Of a DNA stretch of 64,000 nt, positions 16,874 through 25,948 are shown one piece after another. Positions within the stretch are counted from its first letter, which is position 1. The number at the start of each line of letters is the position of its first letter. The DNA is from Hyphomicrobiales bacterium. GTDB lineage: Bacteria > Pseudomonadota > Alphaproteobacteria > Rhizobiales > Rhizobiaceae. Position numbers and translations under genes: made by a program. The notes under the pieces were generated by a model. The model was not told the DNA's origin. It saw only the letters and a program-made list of their open reading frames with translations, and did no database searches. Location of the stretch: positions 62,001 to 126,000 of the forward strand of contig UCIV01000021.1 of NCBI GenBank assembly GCA_900472575.1, given 5' to 3'.

Positions 16874-18130
16874 ATGCAATGGCTTAATCTCGGCCTGTTT
16901 CTGATTGAAGCGGTCGTCTATTTCTCCGTCATGACGGCGTTCCTGCATTTTCGGCGTTCGCTTGGCCTGGGTGTGTTTTTGGCCGCGCTCGGTGTGATGC
17001 ACTTCATGGAGACCTACCTAGCGGCGGTCTTTTACGTCGAGCTTCCATTCGGAACGGTATCGCCAGGTTCCTCTATCTTTTTTGCCGGCAAGCTGATGAT
17101 GATCCTGATGCTTTATATCAAGGAAGATGCAGCAACGGTACGGCAGCCCATCTATGGACTGTTTCTCGGTAATCTCCTGACGGTTGGCATCGCCCAGATA
17201 TTGCAGCTGCACGCGGCTGTAACGCTGCCGGGCGGACGCGCTGCCGATATGGCCTTTCTCGATGAGATGGGTTGGCTCATGGTCTGGGGCACGACGATCC
17301 TCTATGTCGACGCGATTGCCATCATCCTGCTTTACGAGCGGTTGGGGCGTTTCGTCGACAATGTGGTCGTGCGCTTCGCCATCAGCGGCGCCGTTATGCT
17401 GACGTTTGATCAGGTAGCTTTTTTCTCTGTACTCCACATCTTGCTTGGTGTGCCGCTGCCTGTCTTCTTCGGTGGCTGGTATGCGAAGTTACTCGCGGTG
17501 CTTATCTATTCGAGCCTCTTTGCAGTCTATCTCAGGATCGATCAAAACGACCGATGGTTCGCGTCGTCACGGCAGATCAAGGACATTTTTCACGACCTCA
17601 CATTCCGCGAGCGTTATCAGGCTCTGCTGGCAAAGGCTGGTGTAGACGGACTGACCGGTCTTTTGGATCGCGGCCGTTATGAGGTGGACGGACCTGAACT
17701 GGTGCGAAAAAGCCTCGCAATGCGCCAGTCGATCAGCATGGTCATTGTCGATGCCGATCATTTCAAGGAGGTCAATGATCGATTCGGCCATCAGCGTGGT
17801 GATACGGTTTTGCGGGATTTGGCAGCTTGTCTGAGCAGGAGCGCTCGCTCAAGTGATCATTTATCCCGTTTCGGCGGCGAGGAGTTCGTGATCCTTTTGT
17901 CGGACACCGACCATGAAAAGGCTCTGGAAGTCGCAGAGCGCCTTCGGGTGGATATTGCTGCCAACATCACGCGGCCCGATGGCGCGCCGCTTACGGTCTC
18001 GATCGGCGTTGCGACTGCGCCGGAGGATGGCCGAACGCTGGATCTCATCTTGAGCCGGGCTGACGAACGGCTCTATCAGGCAAAAAATAACGGCCGTGAT
18101 AGGGTTCACGGCCGTCTTGGGAAGTTCTGA
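16874..18130 (+). CDS. Membrane diguanylate cyclase (GGDEF)
   Basis: The protein has 418 residues. The N-terminal half (about 5-225) holds six or seven hydrophobic segments and no known sensor motif. The C-terminal half is a GGDEF domain: D-G-L-T-G-L-L-D-R-G-R-Y near 257-268, D-A-D-H-F-K-E-V-N-D-R-F-G-H, then the active-site G-G-E-E-F, and A-D-E-R-L-Y-Q-A-K near the end. It should make cyclic di-GMP at the inner membrane. An inhibitory RxxD site is not clear. The ATG at 16874 has AAGGAG (16863-16868) upstream; earlier TTG and ATG codons are less likely. A PilZ protein at 23724 could be one receiver of the signal. Confidence 0.92.
   Translation: MQWLNLGLFLIEAVVYFSVMTAFLHFRRSLGLGVFLAALGVMHFMETYLAAVFYVELPFGTVSPGSSIFFAGKLMMILMLYIKEDAATVRQPIYGLFLGNLLTVGIAQILQLHAAVTLPGGRAADMAFLDEMGWLMVWGTTILYVDAIAIILLYERLGRFVDNVVVRFAISGAVMLTFDQVAFFSVLHILLGVPLPVFFGGWYAKLLAVLIYSSLFAVYLRIDQNDRWFASSRQIKDIFHDLTFRERYQALLAKAGVDGLTGLLDRGRYEVDGPELVRKSLAMRQSISMVIVDADHFKEVNDRFGHQRGDTVLRDLAACLSRSARSSDHLSRFGGEEFVILLSDTDHEKALEVAERLRVDIAANITRPDGAPLTVSIGVATAPEDGRTLDLILSRADERLYQAKNNGRDRVHGRLGKF
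18082..18115 (-). terminator. azoR terminator inside the end of the GGDEF gene
   Basis: ACGGCCGTGA (18090-18099) and TCACGGCCGT (18106-18115) form a perfect 10-base hairpin. On the minus strand it is followed by TTATTTTTT. The azoR stop is 30 bases away, so this serves azoR although it lies within the last codons of the convergent cyclase gene. Confidence 0.72.
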
Positions 18131-18144
18131 ACGTATTCAGGAAA

Positions 18145-18762
18145 TTAGGCAGCGAGAGCCAGCTGCTCTGTCCGTTCCTGGGCCGAAGCAATTGCCTTTT
18201 CGAAGGCTTCCGGACCGAAAGCCGTGCCTTCGACATAGATGACTTCGACATCGGTCATTCCCATGAAGCCGAGGACGGTCTTCAGGTAAGGAACGGCATG
18301 GTTCATCGCCATGGCAGGGCCTTCGGAATAGATGCCTGCGGCCGACAGGACGACATAGACCTTCTTGCCGGTGGCAAGACCCTGCGGGCCTTCGGCCGTG
18401 TAGCGGAAGGTGAGGCCGGCGCGGGCAACGTTGTCGATCCAGCTCTTCAGCTGCGAGTAGATGTTGAAGTTGATCAGGCCAGTTGCCAGCACGACAGTGT
18501 CGGCGGCCAGCAGTTCGGCAGTGAGCTTGTCCGACAGTTCGGCGGCAGCCGCTTCCTCGGAATTACGCTGGTCAGCCGGCTTGCGGATAGCCGAGGTCGT
18601 TACGGTGTCGAGATGGGAAATCGGATTCTGACCAAGGTCGTGACTGACAACAGTTGCGCCAGCGTTCTTCGCCTTCAGCTTATCGACGAATTCGTTGGCG
18701 ATCTTGGTCGAGAGGGATTCGTCGCCGCGCGGGCTAGAGGTGACGAGAAGAATGGAAGACAT
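18145..18762 (-). CDS. azoR: FMN-dependent NADH-azoreductase
   Basis: This 205-residue flavodoxin-fold enzyme reduces azo bonds and quinones with NADH. It shows M-S-S-I-L-L-V-T-S-S-P-R-G at the FMN loop, P-A-D-Q-R near 70, and F-N-I-Y-S-Q-L-K-S-W-I-D-N-V-A-R-A-G-L-T-F, which is diagnostic. The ATG at 18762 has AAGGAA upstream; a longer open frame to 19005 is not conserved. It is divergent from a LysR gene, a common arrangement for this enzyme, and likely regulated by it. Confidence 0.94.
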   Translation of the reverse strand: MSSILLVTSSPRGDESLSTKIANEFVDKLKAKNAGATVVSHDLGQNPISHLDTVTTSAIRKPADQRNSEEAAAAELSDKLTAELLAADTVVLATGLINFNIYSQLKSWIDNVARAGLTFRYTAEGPQGLATGKKVYVVLSAAGIYSEGPAMAMNHAVPYLKTVLGFMGMTDVEVIYVEGTAFGPEAFEKAIASAQERTEQLALAA

Positions 18763-18916
18763 GGTGCCAATTCCTTGATTTGTCTTGGAGGTCTTCTTGC
18801 GACCTCGATATATGGGGCGAGACTGGAGGCTCGTGTAGCTGACAAATAGGTCTGGACCGACATCGATAAAACGGGGATAATATCGAAGGTTCTTATCGAA
18901 TATCTGGATAGCTCTC

Positions 18917-19900
18917 ATGGATGCAAATCCGACCCTCGACCAGTTGCAGGTCTTCATCGCCGTTGCGGAAACGGGAAGCTTTTCGGCCGCGGCCCGCTCG
19001 CTCAACCGGGCGCAATCCGTGGTCAGCTACACGATCGGCAATCTGGAAGCCCAGCTTGAAGTCACGCTTTTCGAGCGCAGCGGTGCACGCCAGCCAAAAC
19101 TCACCGAAGCGGGTAGGGCGATGCTGGCCGATGCTCGCCGGATTGTTGCCGACCTGCAGGTCATGCGCTCGCGCGCCAAGGGTATCCGGCAGGGGCTTGA
19201 GGCGGAAATCACGCTGGCGATCAGCGTCATGGTTCCGGCCGACGCGCTTGTTGCCGAACTCAAGGAATTCAGGACGGAATTCCCGACCGTCGCGCTCAAC
19301 CTAAATGTCGGCGAACTCGGCATGGTGATGAACCTTGTCATGAACGGCAAGGCGGATATCGGCATTGGCGGGGCGCTGTTGAAACAGGACGATTCGCTTA
19401 TCGCGGAAAAGATCGGCCACGCTTTCCTGCTACCGGTCGCTGCCGCCGACCACCCGCTGGCCAAGCTCGGGCGACCGCTGACGCTTGCCGATGTTCGTGA
19501 GGAGACGCAGCTCGTCGTCACCGACGCATCAGGCATCACTGCCGGTCGCGATTTCAACGTTCTCTCCTACAAGATCTGGCGGGTCAGCGACATCGCCACC
19601 AAGCATCATCTCGTCAAGGGTGGGCTCGGCTGGGGCGGCTTGCCGGCATCGCTGGTGCGCGACGATGTGCGTGACGGCAATCTCGTCGTTCTCGATATCG
19701 AAGCCTACGAGCAGGGCGAATACCCGCTTTATGCGCTGCGCAGGACGGCAAGCCCGCCCGGTCCTGCCGGCCAATGGCTGATCGATAGCTTCGCCCGCCG
19801 GCTTTCGACCTGCCCGAACAAGCAGCATTTCACCACCATGCTCCGCGCCGATATCGACAAGCCCATCGATGTGCCTGCCTATCCCGAGGCGGCGGAGTAG
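18917..19900 (+). CDS. LysR-type regulator divergent from azoR
   Basis: The protein has 327 residues. The winged helix-turn-helix is residues 5-65 (L-D-Q-L-Q-V-F-I-A-V-A-E-T-G-S-F then A-Q-S-V-V-S-Y-T-I-G-N-L-E), and the effector domain follows from about 95. The intergenic space with azoR holds two TATCGAA direct repeats 13 bases apart (about 18891 and 18904), which might be part of its site. Regulation of azoR in response to quinones or electrophiles is a reasonable inference from the layout only. Confidence 0.91.
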   Translation: MDANPTLDQLQVFIAVAETGSFSAAARSLNRAQSVVSYTIGNLEAQLEVTLFERSGARQPKLTEAGRAMLADARRIVADLQVMRSRAKGIRQGLEAEITLAISVMVPADALVAELKEFRTEFPTVALNLNVGELGMVMNLVMNGKADIGIGGALLKQDDSLIAEKIGHAFLLPVAAADHPLAKLGRPLTLADVREETQLVVTDASGITAGRDFNVLSYKIWRVSDIATKHHLVKGGLGWGGLPASLVRDDVRDGNLVVLDIEAYEQGEYPLYALRRTASPPGPAGQWLIDSFARRLSTCPNKQHFTTMLRADIDKPIDVPAYPEAAE

Positions 19901-20102
19901 GCCGGCGCAATCCGTGCGATTGACCGCGTCGGGCTGATCTTGATATAGATCGCATCACGGTCAGCAGTTCACCGAGGCGTCGCCGTCCCTTATGGGAAGC
20001 TAAACCTGCACATTCAGATATCAGCACTTATCCTGTGCCGAAGTCGACAAGACGGTGACCAGCGACATACCAGACGGACCGGCACGATTTAAAGGATAAG
20101 CC

Positions 20103-20711
20103 ATGCCCAGAACCATCTTTCCGATGGCCGTGTCAGATATGTCGGCCTTCGCCAAATCCCTGCGAAACCAGATCGACAGGCTCGATCACAAGCCGACCCA
20201 TGTGGAGATGCTCAATCTCCTGAGCCGCGCCGCGGGTTTCCGCAATTACCAGCATTTTCGTGCAACGGCCGATAGCGCCGATCCCGTCGAGATGAGCCAC
20301 ACCACGGCCGAGCCGGAACCGCAGGCAAACGAACGTCGTGTCATGCACACGCTTCGCGTCTTCGACCGGGACGGGCGTATCATCCGCTGGCCGGGAAAAC
20401 GCTCGCAGCAGGAGCTTTGCCTCTGGTTCCTCTGGTCGAAGATCCCGCGCGGAAGAATGTTTTCCGAACGGGAGATCAGCGTATTCCTGAACGGGTTGCA
20501 CCTCTTCGAGGATGCCGCATTGCTGAGAAGAGATCTCTTCGACCTCGGCCTCGTCACCCGCAATCGTGACGGCAGCGATTATCGCCGCATTGAGAAAAAG
20601 CCGCCACCGGAGCTAGGGCTTCTCCTGCGCAAGGTCGCAACCTTGCCGATGAAAATCCCGACCCGGCAGGGACCGGCGACCGGCTTGCCGCAAACGGCAA
20701 GCCCGGCCTGA
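20103..20711 (+). CDS. DUF2087 domain protein
   Basis: The protein has 202 residues. The N-terminal part (1-60) has an S-A-F-A-K-S-L-R-N-Q-I helix and an H-V-E-M-L-N-L-L-S-R-A-A-G-F-R-N-Y-Q-H-F segment, which resembles the short glyoxalase-linked helical domain often found before DUF2087. Residues 85-170 are DUF2087: G-R-I-I-R-W-P-G-K-R-S-Q-Q-E-L, then S-E-R-E-I-S-V-F-L, L-L-R-R-D-L-F-D-L-G-L-V and D-G-S-D-Y-R-R. It may be a DNA-binding regulator; no function is established. It converges with the PhzF gene, with the two stops four bases apart. Confidence 0.85.
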   Translation: MPRTIFPMAVSDMSAFAKSLRNQIDRLDHKPTHVEMLNLLSRAAGFRNYQHFRATADSADPVEMSHTTAEPEPQANERRVMHTLRVFDRDGRIIRWPGKRSQQELCLWFLWSKIPRGRMFSEREISVFLNGLHLFEDAALLRRDLFDLGLVTRNRDGSDYRRIEKKPPPELGLLLRKVATLPMKIPTRQGPATGLPQTASPA

Positions 20712-20714
20712 CCG

Positions 20715-21551
20715 TCATAGCGTCAGCGTGCCGGAAATGCATGTCGCGACCTCGCCGCCGACCCAGATGTCGTCACTGAGCTTGTCGACATGCACCCGGC
20801 CGGCGCGGCCGAGCACCGTGCCTTGCGCAGCGACATAGCTTTCCGGCGCAATTCCGGAGCCGATCAGCCATTGCGCAAGCCCGGCATTCAGGCTTCCCGT
20901 CACCGGGTCCTCGTAGCCGTTACGGGTAAAGGCGCGCACTTCGAACTGCGCGTCTTCACCATCCGATTGCGGGTCAAAGCGCCCGACCAACCCAACCCGC
21001 GCACCTGCAAGACGCGAATAGTCCGGCCTGACCGCCAGCACATCCGCGCGTGAGGGCAGGCGCACACCGATCCAGTCCGGCCCGTTCTCGACCCAGTTGG
21101 CGTCCTCGATCATGGAGACCGGGATGCCGAGCCCGCTGGCTATTCTCTCGATCAACGCCGGCTCCACCGGGCCGCTTCGCACGAGCGGTGGCGCGGCAAA
21201 GGCAAGCCTCTGGCCGTCGCGGCGGATTCGCACCAGCCCGGCGCCGCATTCCTGAACGATCTCGCCCTGAGGCGCATTTGCCGCCTGGCTCAGCCACACA
21301 TGTGCACTACCGAGCGTCGGATGTCCTGCAAACGGCAGCTCCTGTGTCGGCGTAAAGATCCGCACACGGTAATGCGCCTCCACCGTTGTCGGCTCCAAAA
21401 GAAAGGTCGTTTCGCTGAGATTGGTCCAGTTGGCAAAGGCCTGCATCTGCGCGTCATCGAGCGCATCTGCACCGATGACGACCGCAAGCGGGTTGCCGCG
21501 CATCGGCTGGCTGGAAAAGACATCGACCTGCTGGAAGGAAAAGCTTGGCAT
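20715..21551 (-). CDS. PhzF-family isomerase-like protein
   Basis: This 278-residue protein has the PhzF/DapF-like double hot-dog. Characteristic pieces are F-Q-Q-V-D-V-F-S-S-Q-P-M-R-G-N-P-L-A-V near 4-22, the N-L-S-E-T-T-F catalytic glutamate region near 45, P-F-A-G-H-P-T-L-G-S-A near 75, and D-P-V-T-G-S-L-N-A near 225. Members isomerise or epimerise small metabolites; there are no phenazine genes here, so the substrate is unknown. The start at 21551 gives M-P-S-F-S-F-Q-Q; upstream codons to 21689 overlap the cpdB terminator and are not conserved. Confidence 0.9.
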   Translation of the reverse strand: MPSFSFQQVDVFSSQPMRGNPLAVVIGADALDDAQMQAFANWTNLSETTFLLEPTTVEAHYRVRIFTPTQELPFAGHPTLGSAHVWLSQAANAPQGEIVQECGAGLVRIRRDGQRLAFAAPPLVRSGPVEPALIERIASGLGIPVSMIEDANWVENGPDWIGVRLPSRADVLAVRPDYSRLAGARVGLVGRFDPQSDGEDAQFEVRAFTRNGYEDPVTGSLNAGLAQWLIGSGIAPESYVAAQGTVLGRAGRVHVDKLSDDIWVGGEVATCISGTLTL

Positions 21552-21572
21552 AGGGATCACTGCATCCGGTTG

Positions 21573-21601
21573 AAACGAAAACGGCAGCCTTTCAGCTGCC
21601 G
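21573..21601 (-). terminator. Terminator after cpdB
   Basis: On the minus strand CGGCAGC-TGAAAG-GCTGCCG is followed by TTTTCGTTTC. It lies between the cpdB stop and the start of the PhzF gene on the same strand, so the two are separate units. Confidence 0.75.
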
Positions 21602-21639
21602 CTTGATTCCGCAAATGATTTGCCCGGTGGCTGATCGCC

Positions 21640-23628
21640 TCACAGCACCAGCCGGAACTTCGCAAAACCGTTTTCACCGTCGCCGGCATCCTCGATTTTT
21701 GCCCCTTTGATCTCGCTGGCGAAATGGCGCCCCTTCGGTCCGCTCTCGAACACCGCCGTCGTTCCCGGCAACGGCTTGAAGGACCAGTTTCCGTCGGCCG
21801 TCGGGTTGATCGTCCCCTGTTCGACGATATAGCGCACGATCACGTCACGGTTGGTATCGGGCGCAACGAAGATCACCTTGTCACCGGCAATTTCCGGGAA
21901 CTTGCCGCCACCACCAGCACGATAATTATTCGTCACGACGACGAATTTTTGAGCTGGATCAATCGATTTTCCTTCAAACTTCAAGTCAGTTATGCGATGC
22001 GCATCTTCATTGATCAGCTTGCCGTCCTTGTCAAAGCGCACCTGCTGCGACAGGTCGATCTGGTAGGTCACGCCATCGATGACATCGTAATTGTAGGAAG
22101 GGAAACCGTCGTTCAGCAGCGCCGCATCCTTGGCTCCCGCCTTGACTTGATTGAACATGCCCGCCGACATTTCCAGCCAGTTTTTCACCTGCGCGCCGGT
22201 AATCAGTACCGCCTGAACCGTGTTCGGATAGAGATAGAGGTCGGCGACGTTCTTGATCGCGATATCACCGGTCGGCACGTCGGTATAATATTCGGCACCG
22301 CCACGTCCGCCGGCCTTGAACGGAGCCGCAGCCGAAAGCACCGGATAGTCCTTGTACTGGCCATCCTTCAGCATCTGCTTGATATACCAGCTCTGCGCAT
22401 TCGAGACGATCTGCACCGACGGATCGTCGGCCACCAGCGCAAAATAGGAATAGAGCGGCGCCGAGGTCTTGCCGACAGGCCGGCGCACATAGGCCAGCGT
22501 CGCTTCGTGTTCGGCTTTGGCCGCGACAATAACTTCCGGCTTGTCCCTCACGTCCGCGACAATCTTGCGGTTCTCGTCGCGATGATAGATCGGCCGTGCC
22601 TCGGAGGTGGATGAGATGATCTTCCACCCGTTGCCGTCCTTTTCGACAAGCAGATCGATCAGGCCCATATGCGAGCCCCAGAAACCGGCCATCACCGCGG
22701 GCTTGCCCATCAGCGTGCCCTTCTTGGCATCCGCACCGGCAATCCCGTCAAAATCCTTCGGCCCGGGGAAGACAAGATGCTGGTGGCCGGTAAAGATCGC
22801 ATCGATGCCTTCAATGCCGGCAAGATAAAGCGAGGCATTTTCCATCCGCTCGCTCTGGCCGGAGCCGTCGATGCCGGAATGCGAAAGCGCGATCACGATA
22901 TCCGCACCTTCCTCCTTCATCTGCGGCACCCAGGCCTTTGCTGCATCGACGATGTCGCGCGTCTGCGCCTTGCCTTCGAGGTTCTTGGCATCCCAGACCA
23001 TGATCTGTGGCGGCACGAAACCGATGAACCCGACCTTGATCGGCGAGGTGGCTCCTGACCCGTCACGGATCTGCTTTTCGAGGATCACATAGGGCTTGAA
23101 GAAAAGTTCATCCTTCTTGGCATCGGATGCCAACATGCCTTTGGTTAGATTCGCACAAACGTATGGAAAGCCCGATCCGGCGAGCACCTTGTTGAGGAAG
23201 TCTAGGCCATAATTGAACTCGTGGTTTCCAAGTGTCCCGACGTCATAACCAAGCACGTTCATCGCGCTGATTACGGGATGCTTGTCACCCTCCTTCATGC
23301 CGCGCTCATAGGCGATGTAGTCGCCGAGCGGATTGCCCTGAAGGAAGTCGCCATTGTCGATCAGCATCGAATTGCCGGCCTCGGCGCGGATCGCGTCGAC
23401 GATCGAGGCGGTGCGGGCGAGACCCAGCGTGTCGTTCGGCTTGTCGGCGTAATAATCGTAAGGGAAGACGTGGACATGGATATCCGTCGTTTCCATGATC
23501 CGAAGATGTGCCTGGTTGGCCTGCGCTCGCGCGGCGAAAGGATGCAGCGCGACCAGTGCGGAAGAGGCGGCAATCCCACCGAGAACCGAACGGCGCGAGA
23601 GCTGAAAGGATAAAGTGGAGGACGGCAT
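21640..23628 (-). CDS. cpdB: 2',3'-cyclic-nucleotide 2'-phosphodiesterase/3'-nucleotidase
   Basis: The protein has 662 residues. A twin-arginine signal (S-R-R-S-V-L-G-G, residues 11-18, cleavage after about A-R-A-Q-A) targets the folded enzyme to the periplasm through Tat, whose genes are at 55631-57528. The metallophosphatase part (about 40-340) has T-D-I-H-V-H, G-D-F-L-Q-G-N, G-N-H-E and G-H-Q-H metal motifs. The C-terminal 5'-nucleotidase domain (about 370-620) binds the substrate. It releases phosphate and nucleosides from extracellular cyclic and 3'-nucleotides. It is monocistronic with its own terminator. Confidence 0.93.
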   Translation of the reverse strand: MPSSTLSFQLSRRSVLGGIAASSALVALHPFAARAQANQAHLRIMETTDIHVHVFPYDYYADKPNDTLGLARTASIVDAIRAEAGNSMLIDNGDFLQGNPLGDYIAYERGMKEGDKHPVISAMNVLGYDVGTLGNHEFNYGLDFLNKVLAGSGFPYVCANLTKGMLASDAKKDELFFKPYVILEKQIRDGSGATSPIKVGFIGFVPPQIMVWDAKNLEGKAQTRDIVDAAKAWVPQMKEEGADIVIALSHSGIDGSGQSERMENASLYLAGIEGIDAIFTGHQHLVFPGPKDFDGIAGADAKKGTLMGKPAVMAGFWGSHMGLIDLLVEKDGNGWKIISSTSEARPIYHRDENRKIVADVRDKPEVIVAAKAEHEATLAYVRRPVGKTSAPLYSYFALVADDPSVQIVSNAQSWYIKQMLKDGQYKDYPVLSAAAPFKAGGRGGAEYYTDVPTGDIAIKNVADLYLYPNTVQAVLITGAQVKNWLEMSAGMFNQVKAGAKDAALLNDGFPSYNYDVIDGVTYQIDLSQQVRFDKDGKLINEDAHRITDLKFEGKSIDPAQKFVVVTNNYRAGGGGKFPEIAGDKVIFVAPDTNRDVIVRYIVEQGTINPTADGNWSFKPLPGTTAVFESGPKGRHFASEIKGAKIEDAGDGENGFAKFRLVL

Positions 23629-23723
23629 GATATCTCCCTATTCGTCATCGAAAGGTGTAACACTAGGCGCATTCGCATGAGCCTGCATCACCAAAATGAC
23701 AGGGGGAATAATCCTTCTCTGGC

Positions 23724-24062
23724 TTACCGTTTCAGCACGGGCTGGATGTCCTGATGGAAGAAGCGGAAATAGGCTGCGACCTGTGCTGCTGCATTCGTAT
23801 TGGGGCGAAACTGGATGCCGAGGCGTCCATTATGGCTCCACTTCACCATACCCTCCAGAACACCAAGCTCCTCACTGTCAATTCTGACGGGGCTTCCGAT
23901 GGAGGCATTGAGTGGTGCGCCGAGGTCTAGCGCCAGACCGGTCGCCGAAATATCGACGACGCGAGCATTGACCGATTGCCCGTAATATTTCAGCGTTCCG
24001 GGAATGCGTGCCTTGCGCCGAGGAGCAGAGCGCACCTTCATGTTGAGATTGTTCACTGCCAT
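23724..24062 (-). CDS. PilZ domain protein
   Basis: This 112-residue protein is a single PilZ domain, a cyclic di-GMP receptor fold. The ligand motifs are visible: P-R-R-K-A-R near 14-19 (the RxxxR-like element) and D-I-S-A-T-G-L-A-L near 37-45 (the D/NxSxxG element). It lacks any output domain. With the diguanylate cyclase at 16874 it may form part of the cell's cyclic di-GMP network, although no direct link is shown. Confidence 0.9.
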   Translation of the reverse strand: MAVNNLNMKVRSAPRRKARIPGTLKYYGQSVNARVVDISATGLALDLGAPLNASIGSPVRIDSEELGVLEGMVKWSHNGRLGIQFRPNTNAAAQVAAYFRFFHQDIQPVLKR

Positions 24063-24282
24063 GTCCTGATACCTCCTGACCTTTTATCCGGATTATATCT
24101 GGCATGAATTGAAACGCCTTTAGTTTGCGTCATAAAATTGTAACAGATCGGGTAACCGCCGCTTTACATCCGCTTGCCTCTGGCGCGAATGGAGGAGGGA
24201 GAGAAGCTGATTCTCTCGCCGCGGAGGATCTGCATTTGCCTCGATATTTTGGCCATACTGCCACGACCGGAATGGATGCCGG

Positions 24283-25116
24283 ATGAGCACATCGGTCGTG
24301 CTTCTGGCTTTGTTTGCTGCAGTTCTTCATGCCAGCTGGAATGCTTTCCTGCGTTCGGGTGCCGATCGCTTCTGGATGATGACGGTCATGAACCTTGCCA
24401 TCACGGTTGCCGCCATTCCGGTTGTGCTCATCTTTCCCGTGCCGGTCGCGGATGCATGGCCCTATATCATCGGCTCTTCGCTGTTTCAGGTCGCCTACGG
24501 CCTTCTGCTCGTCGCCGCATACAGGCATGGTGAACTCGGGCAGGTTTATCCGATCATCCGTGGCAGTGCACCGCTTCTGGTCACGGTTGGCAGTTTCTTC
24601 CTGATGGGCGAGGTGCTGCAGCCCCTGGCCATGCTCGGCGTTCTGTGCATCGTGCTCGGTATCATGACGCTGGCGCTCGGCAAGACGAGGGCATCCGGCA
24701 CGTCGATGCTGTTTGCACTTGCGACCGGCGTGGCGATCGCGGGTTATTCAACCCTTGATGCCATCGGCATCCGGGTGGCAGGAGAACGAGTAGCCTATAT
24801 TGCCTGGGTGTTCATTCTTCCGGGCATTCTTCTTTCCGCGGCCTACATGGCTATACGCGGGCCTCTGCATATCGATATCCGCTCACCGGAAACCCGCAAG
24901 GCGATCGGCGGCGGCCTGGTCTCGCTTCTCTCTTACGGCACTGTTCTGGTTGCTTATTCATTGGCACCGGCCGGTCCGGTATCGGCACTCAGGGAGACCA
25001 GCGTGGTGTTCGCTGCTCTCATCGGATGGAAGTTCCTGGGGGAGCGCCTGACACCGAGGCGCATCCTTGCATGCATCGTGGTTGCCGCCGGCGCCATCCT
25101 TATTGGGGTTTCGTGA
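24283..25116 (+). CDS. EamA/DMT family transporter
   Basis: This 277-residue membrane protein has two EamA repeats with about ten transmembrane helices (first repeat about 2-130, second about 140-277). It opens M-S-T-S-V-V-L-L-A-L-F-A-A-V-L-H-A-S-W-N, typical of the drug/metabolite transporter family, and contains S-A-L-R-E-T-S-V-V-F-A near 235. The substrate cannot be deduced. The gene converges with the pYEATS-like gene. Confidence 0.88.
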   Translation: MSTSVVLLALFAAVLHASWNAFLRSGADRFWMMTVMNLAITVAAIPVVLIFPVPVADAWPYIIGSSLFQVAYGLLLVAAYRHGELGQVYPIIRGSAPLLVTVGSFFLMGEVLQPLAMLGVLCIVLGIMTLALGKTRASGTSMLFALATGVAIAGYSTLDAIGIRVAGERVAYIAWVFILPGILLSAAYMAIRGPLHIDIRSPETRKAIGGGLVSLLSYGTVLVAYSLAPAGPVSALRETSVVFAALIGWKFLGERLTPRRILACIVVAAGAILIGVS

Positions 25117-25131
25117 CGCCGCGACCCATCT

Positions 25132-25884
25132 TTAACGGGATTTCCAGCTCATAGGTGCAACCACATTGGGGCTGGTTGCCAGATCAAGTTCAAGAGGAAT
25201 GCGTTTTTCGCCTGCAAGTGCCCCCACGGTGAAGGCTCCCCAGGCTCTGATGACCAGCTTGGCTTCACCCTTGGTCACCGGAACGTGGTACTGATTGGGC
25301 TGGAAACTATCATGCAGGAAGAAATCGACCACTCCCGTAAGTATGGTGTCCTTTGTCGCCCGAACGGTGATCGAGACCTTCTGCCAATCGCCGCCGACAT
25401 CAGATTTCTCGACTATGGCGGCAATCTGCAGCCCCTTATTGGTTTCCTGACCTCCGAAACGCTGTTTCTGCGGATCATTGGCGACGGTGATCGCCGGCAA
25501 TTCGGGCTTGTCGGTGGTGGAAATACTCTGAGCCTCAAAGCCGCTTTCGAGACTGGAGGAAAATTGCCGTAGCTGTCGAAGCTCCTCGAATATCTGCGAG
25601 ATCTTCTGGTTCAACTGTTCATCGAGCTCGATCGCTACGTTTTTCGTCCGCTCGATACGCTGGCCATTTTCTTCCACTTTCTCGGCCAGGGAGGCTACGA
25701 GACCATCTTTGCCGACACTAATGCTCGCAAGTTTTGGAGCAAGCAACGCTATGATCGCCATGGCAAGATATGTGGCGATCTTTGCACTGTCACTGCTTTG
25801 ATACCCGATCACCTCTCCGATGACGAGCAATATGGAAATAATGCTGACGATACCCGCGCCTAATTCCAGTGAACTTCGCTTCAT
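25132..25884 (-). CDS. Membrane-anchored pYEATS-like protein
   Basis: The protein has 250 residues. Two transmembrane helices (about 9-27 and 34-51) are followed by a coiled-coil region (62-118) and a C-terminal beta domain (147-236). That domain has V-D-F-F-L-H-D-S-F-Q-P-N near 186-197 and R-A-W-G-A-F-T-V-G-A-L near 213-223, then I-P-L-E-L-D-L-A, a pattern I recognise as the prokaryotic YEATS (pYEATS) domain described in predicted conflict and stress-sensing systems. No enzyme domain is fused and none is adjacent. A membrane sensor or adaptor is the likely role. The call rests on pattern recognition rather than alignment. Confidence 0.7.
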   Translation of the reverse strand: MKRSSLELGAGIVSIISILLVIGEVIGYQSSDSAKIATYLAMAIIALLAPKLASISVGKDGLVASLAEKVEENGQRIERTKNVAIELDEQLNQKISQIFEELRQLRQFSSSLESGFEAQSISTTDKPELPAITVANDPQKQRFGGQETNKGLQIAAIVEKSDVGGDWQKVSITVRATKDTILTGVVDFFLHDSFQPNQYHVPVTKGEAKLVIRAWGAFTVGALAGEKRIPLELDLATSPNVVAPMSWKSR

Positions 25885-25948
25885 CTACCCCTCCCTTGAA
25901 TGGCGCCTCAAGATTGGGTGTATTTTGGATTTATGCAACCCTAAATAA

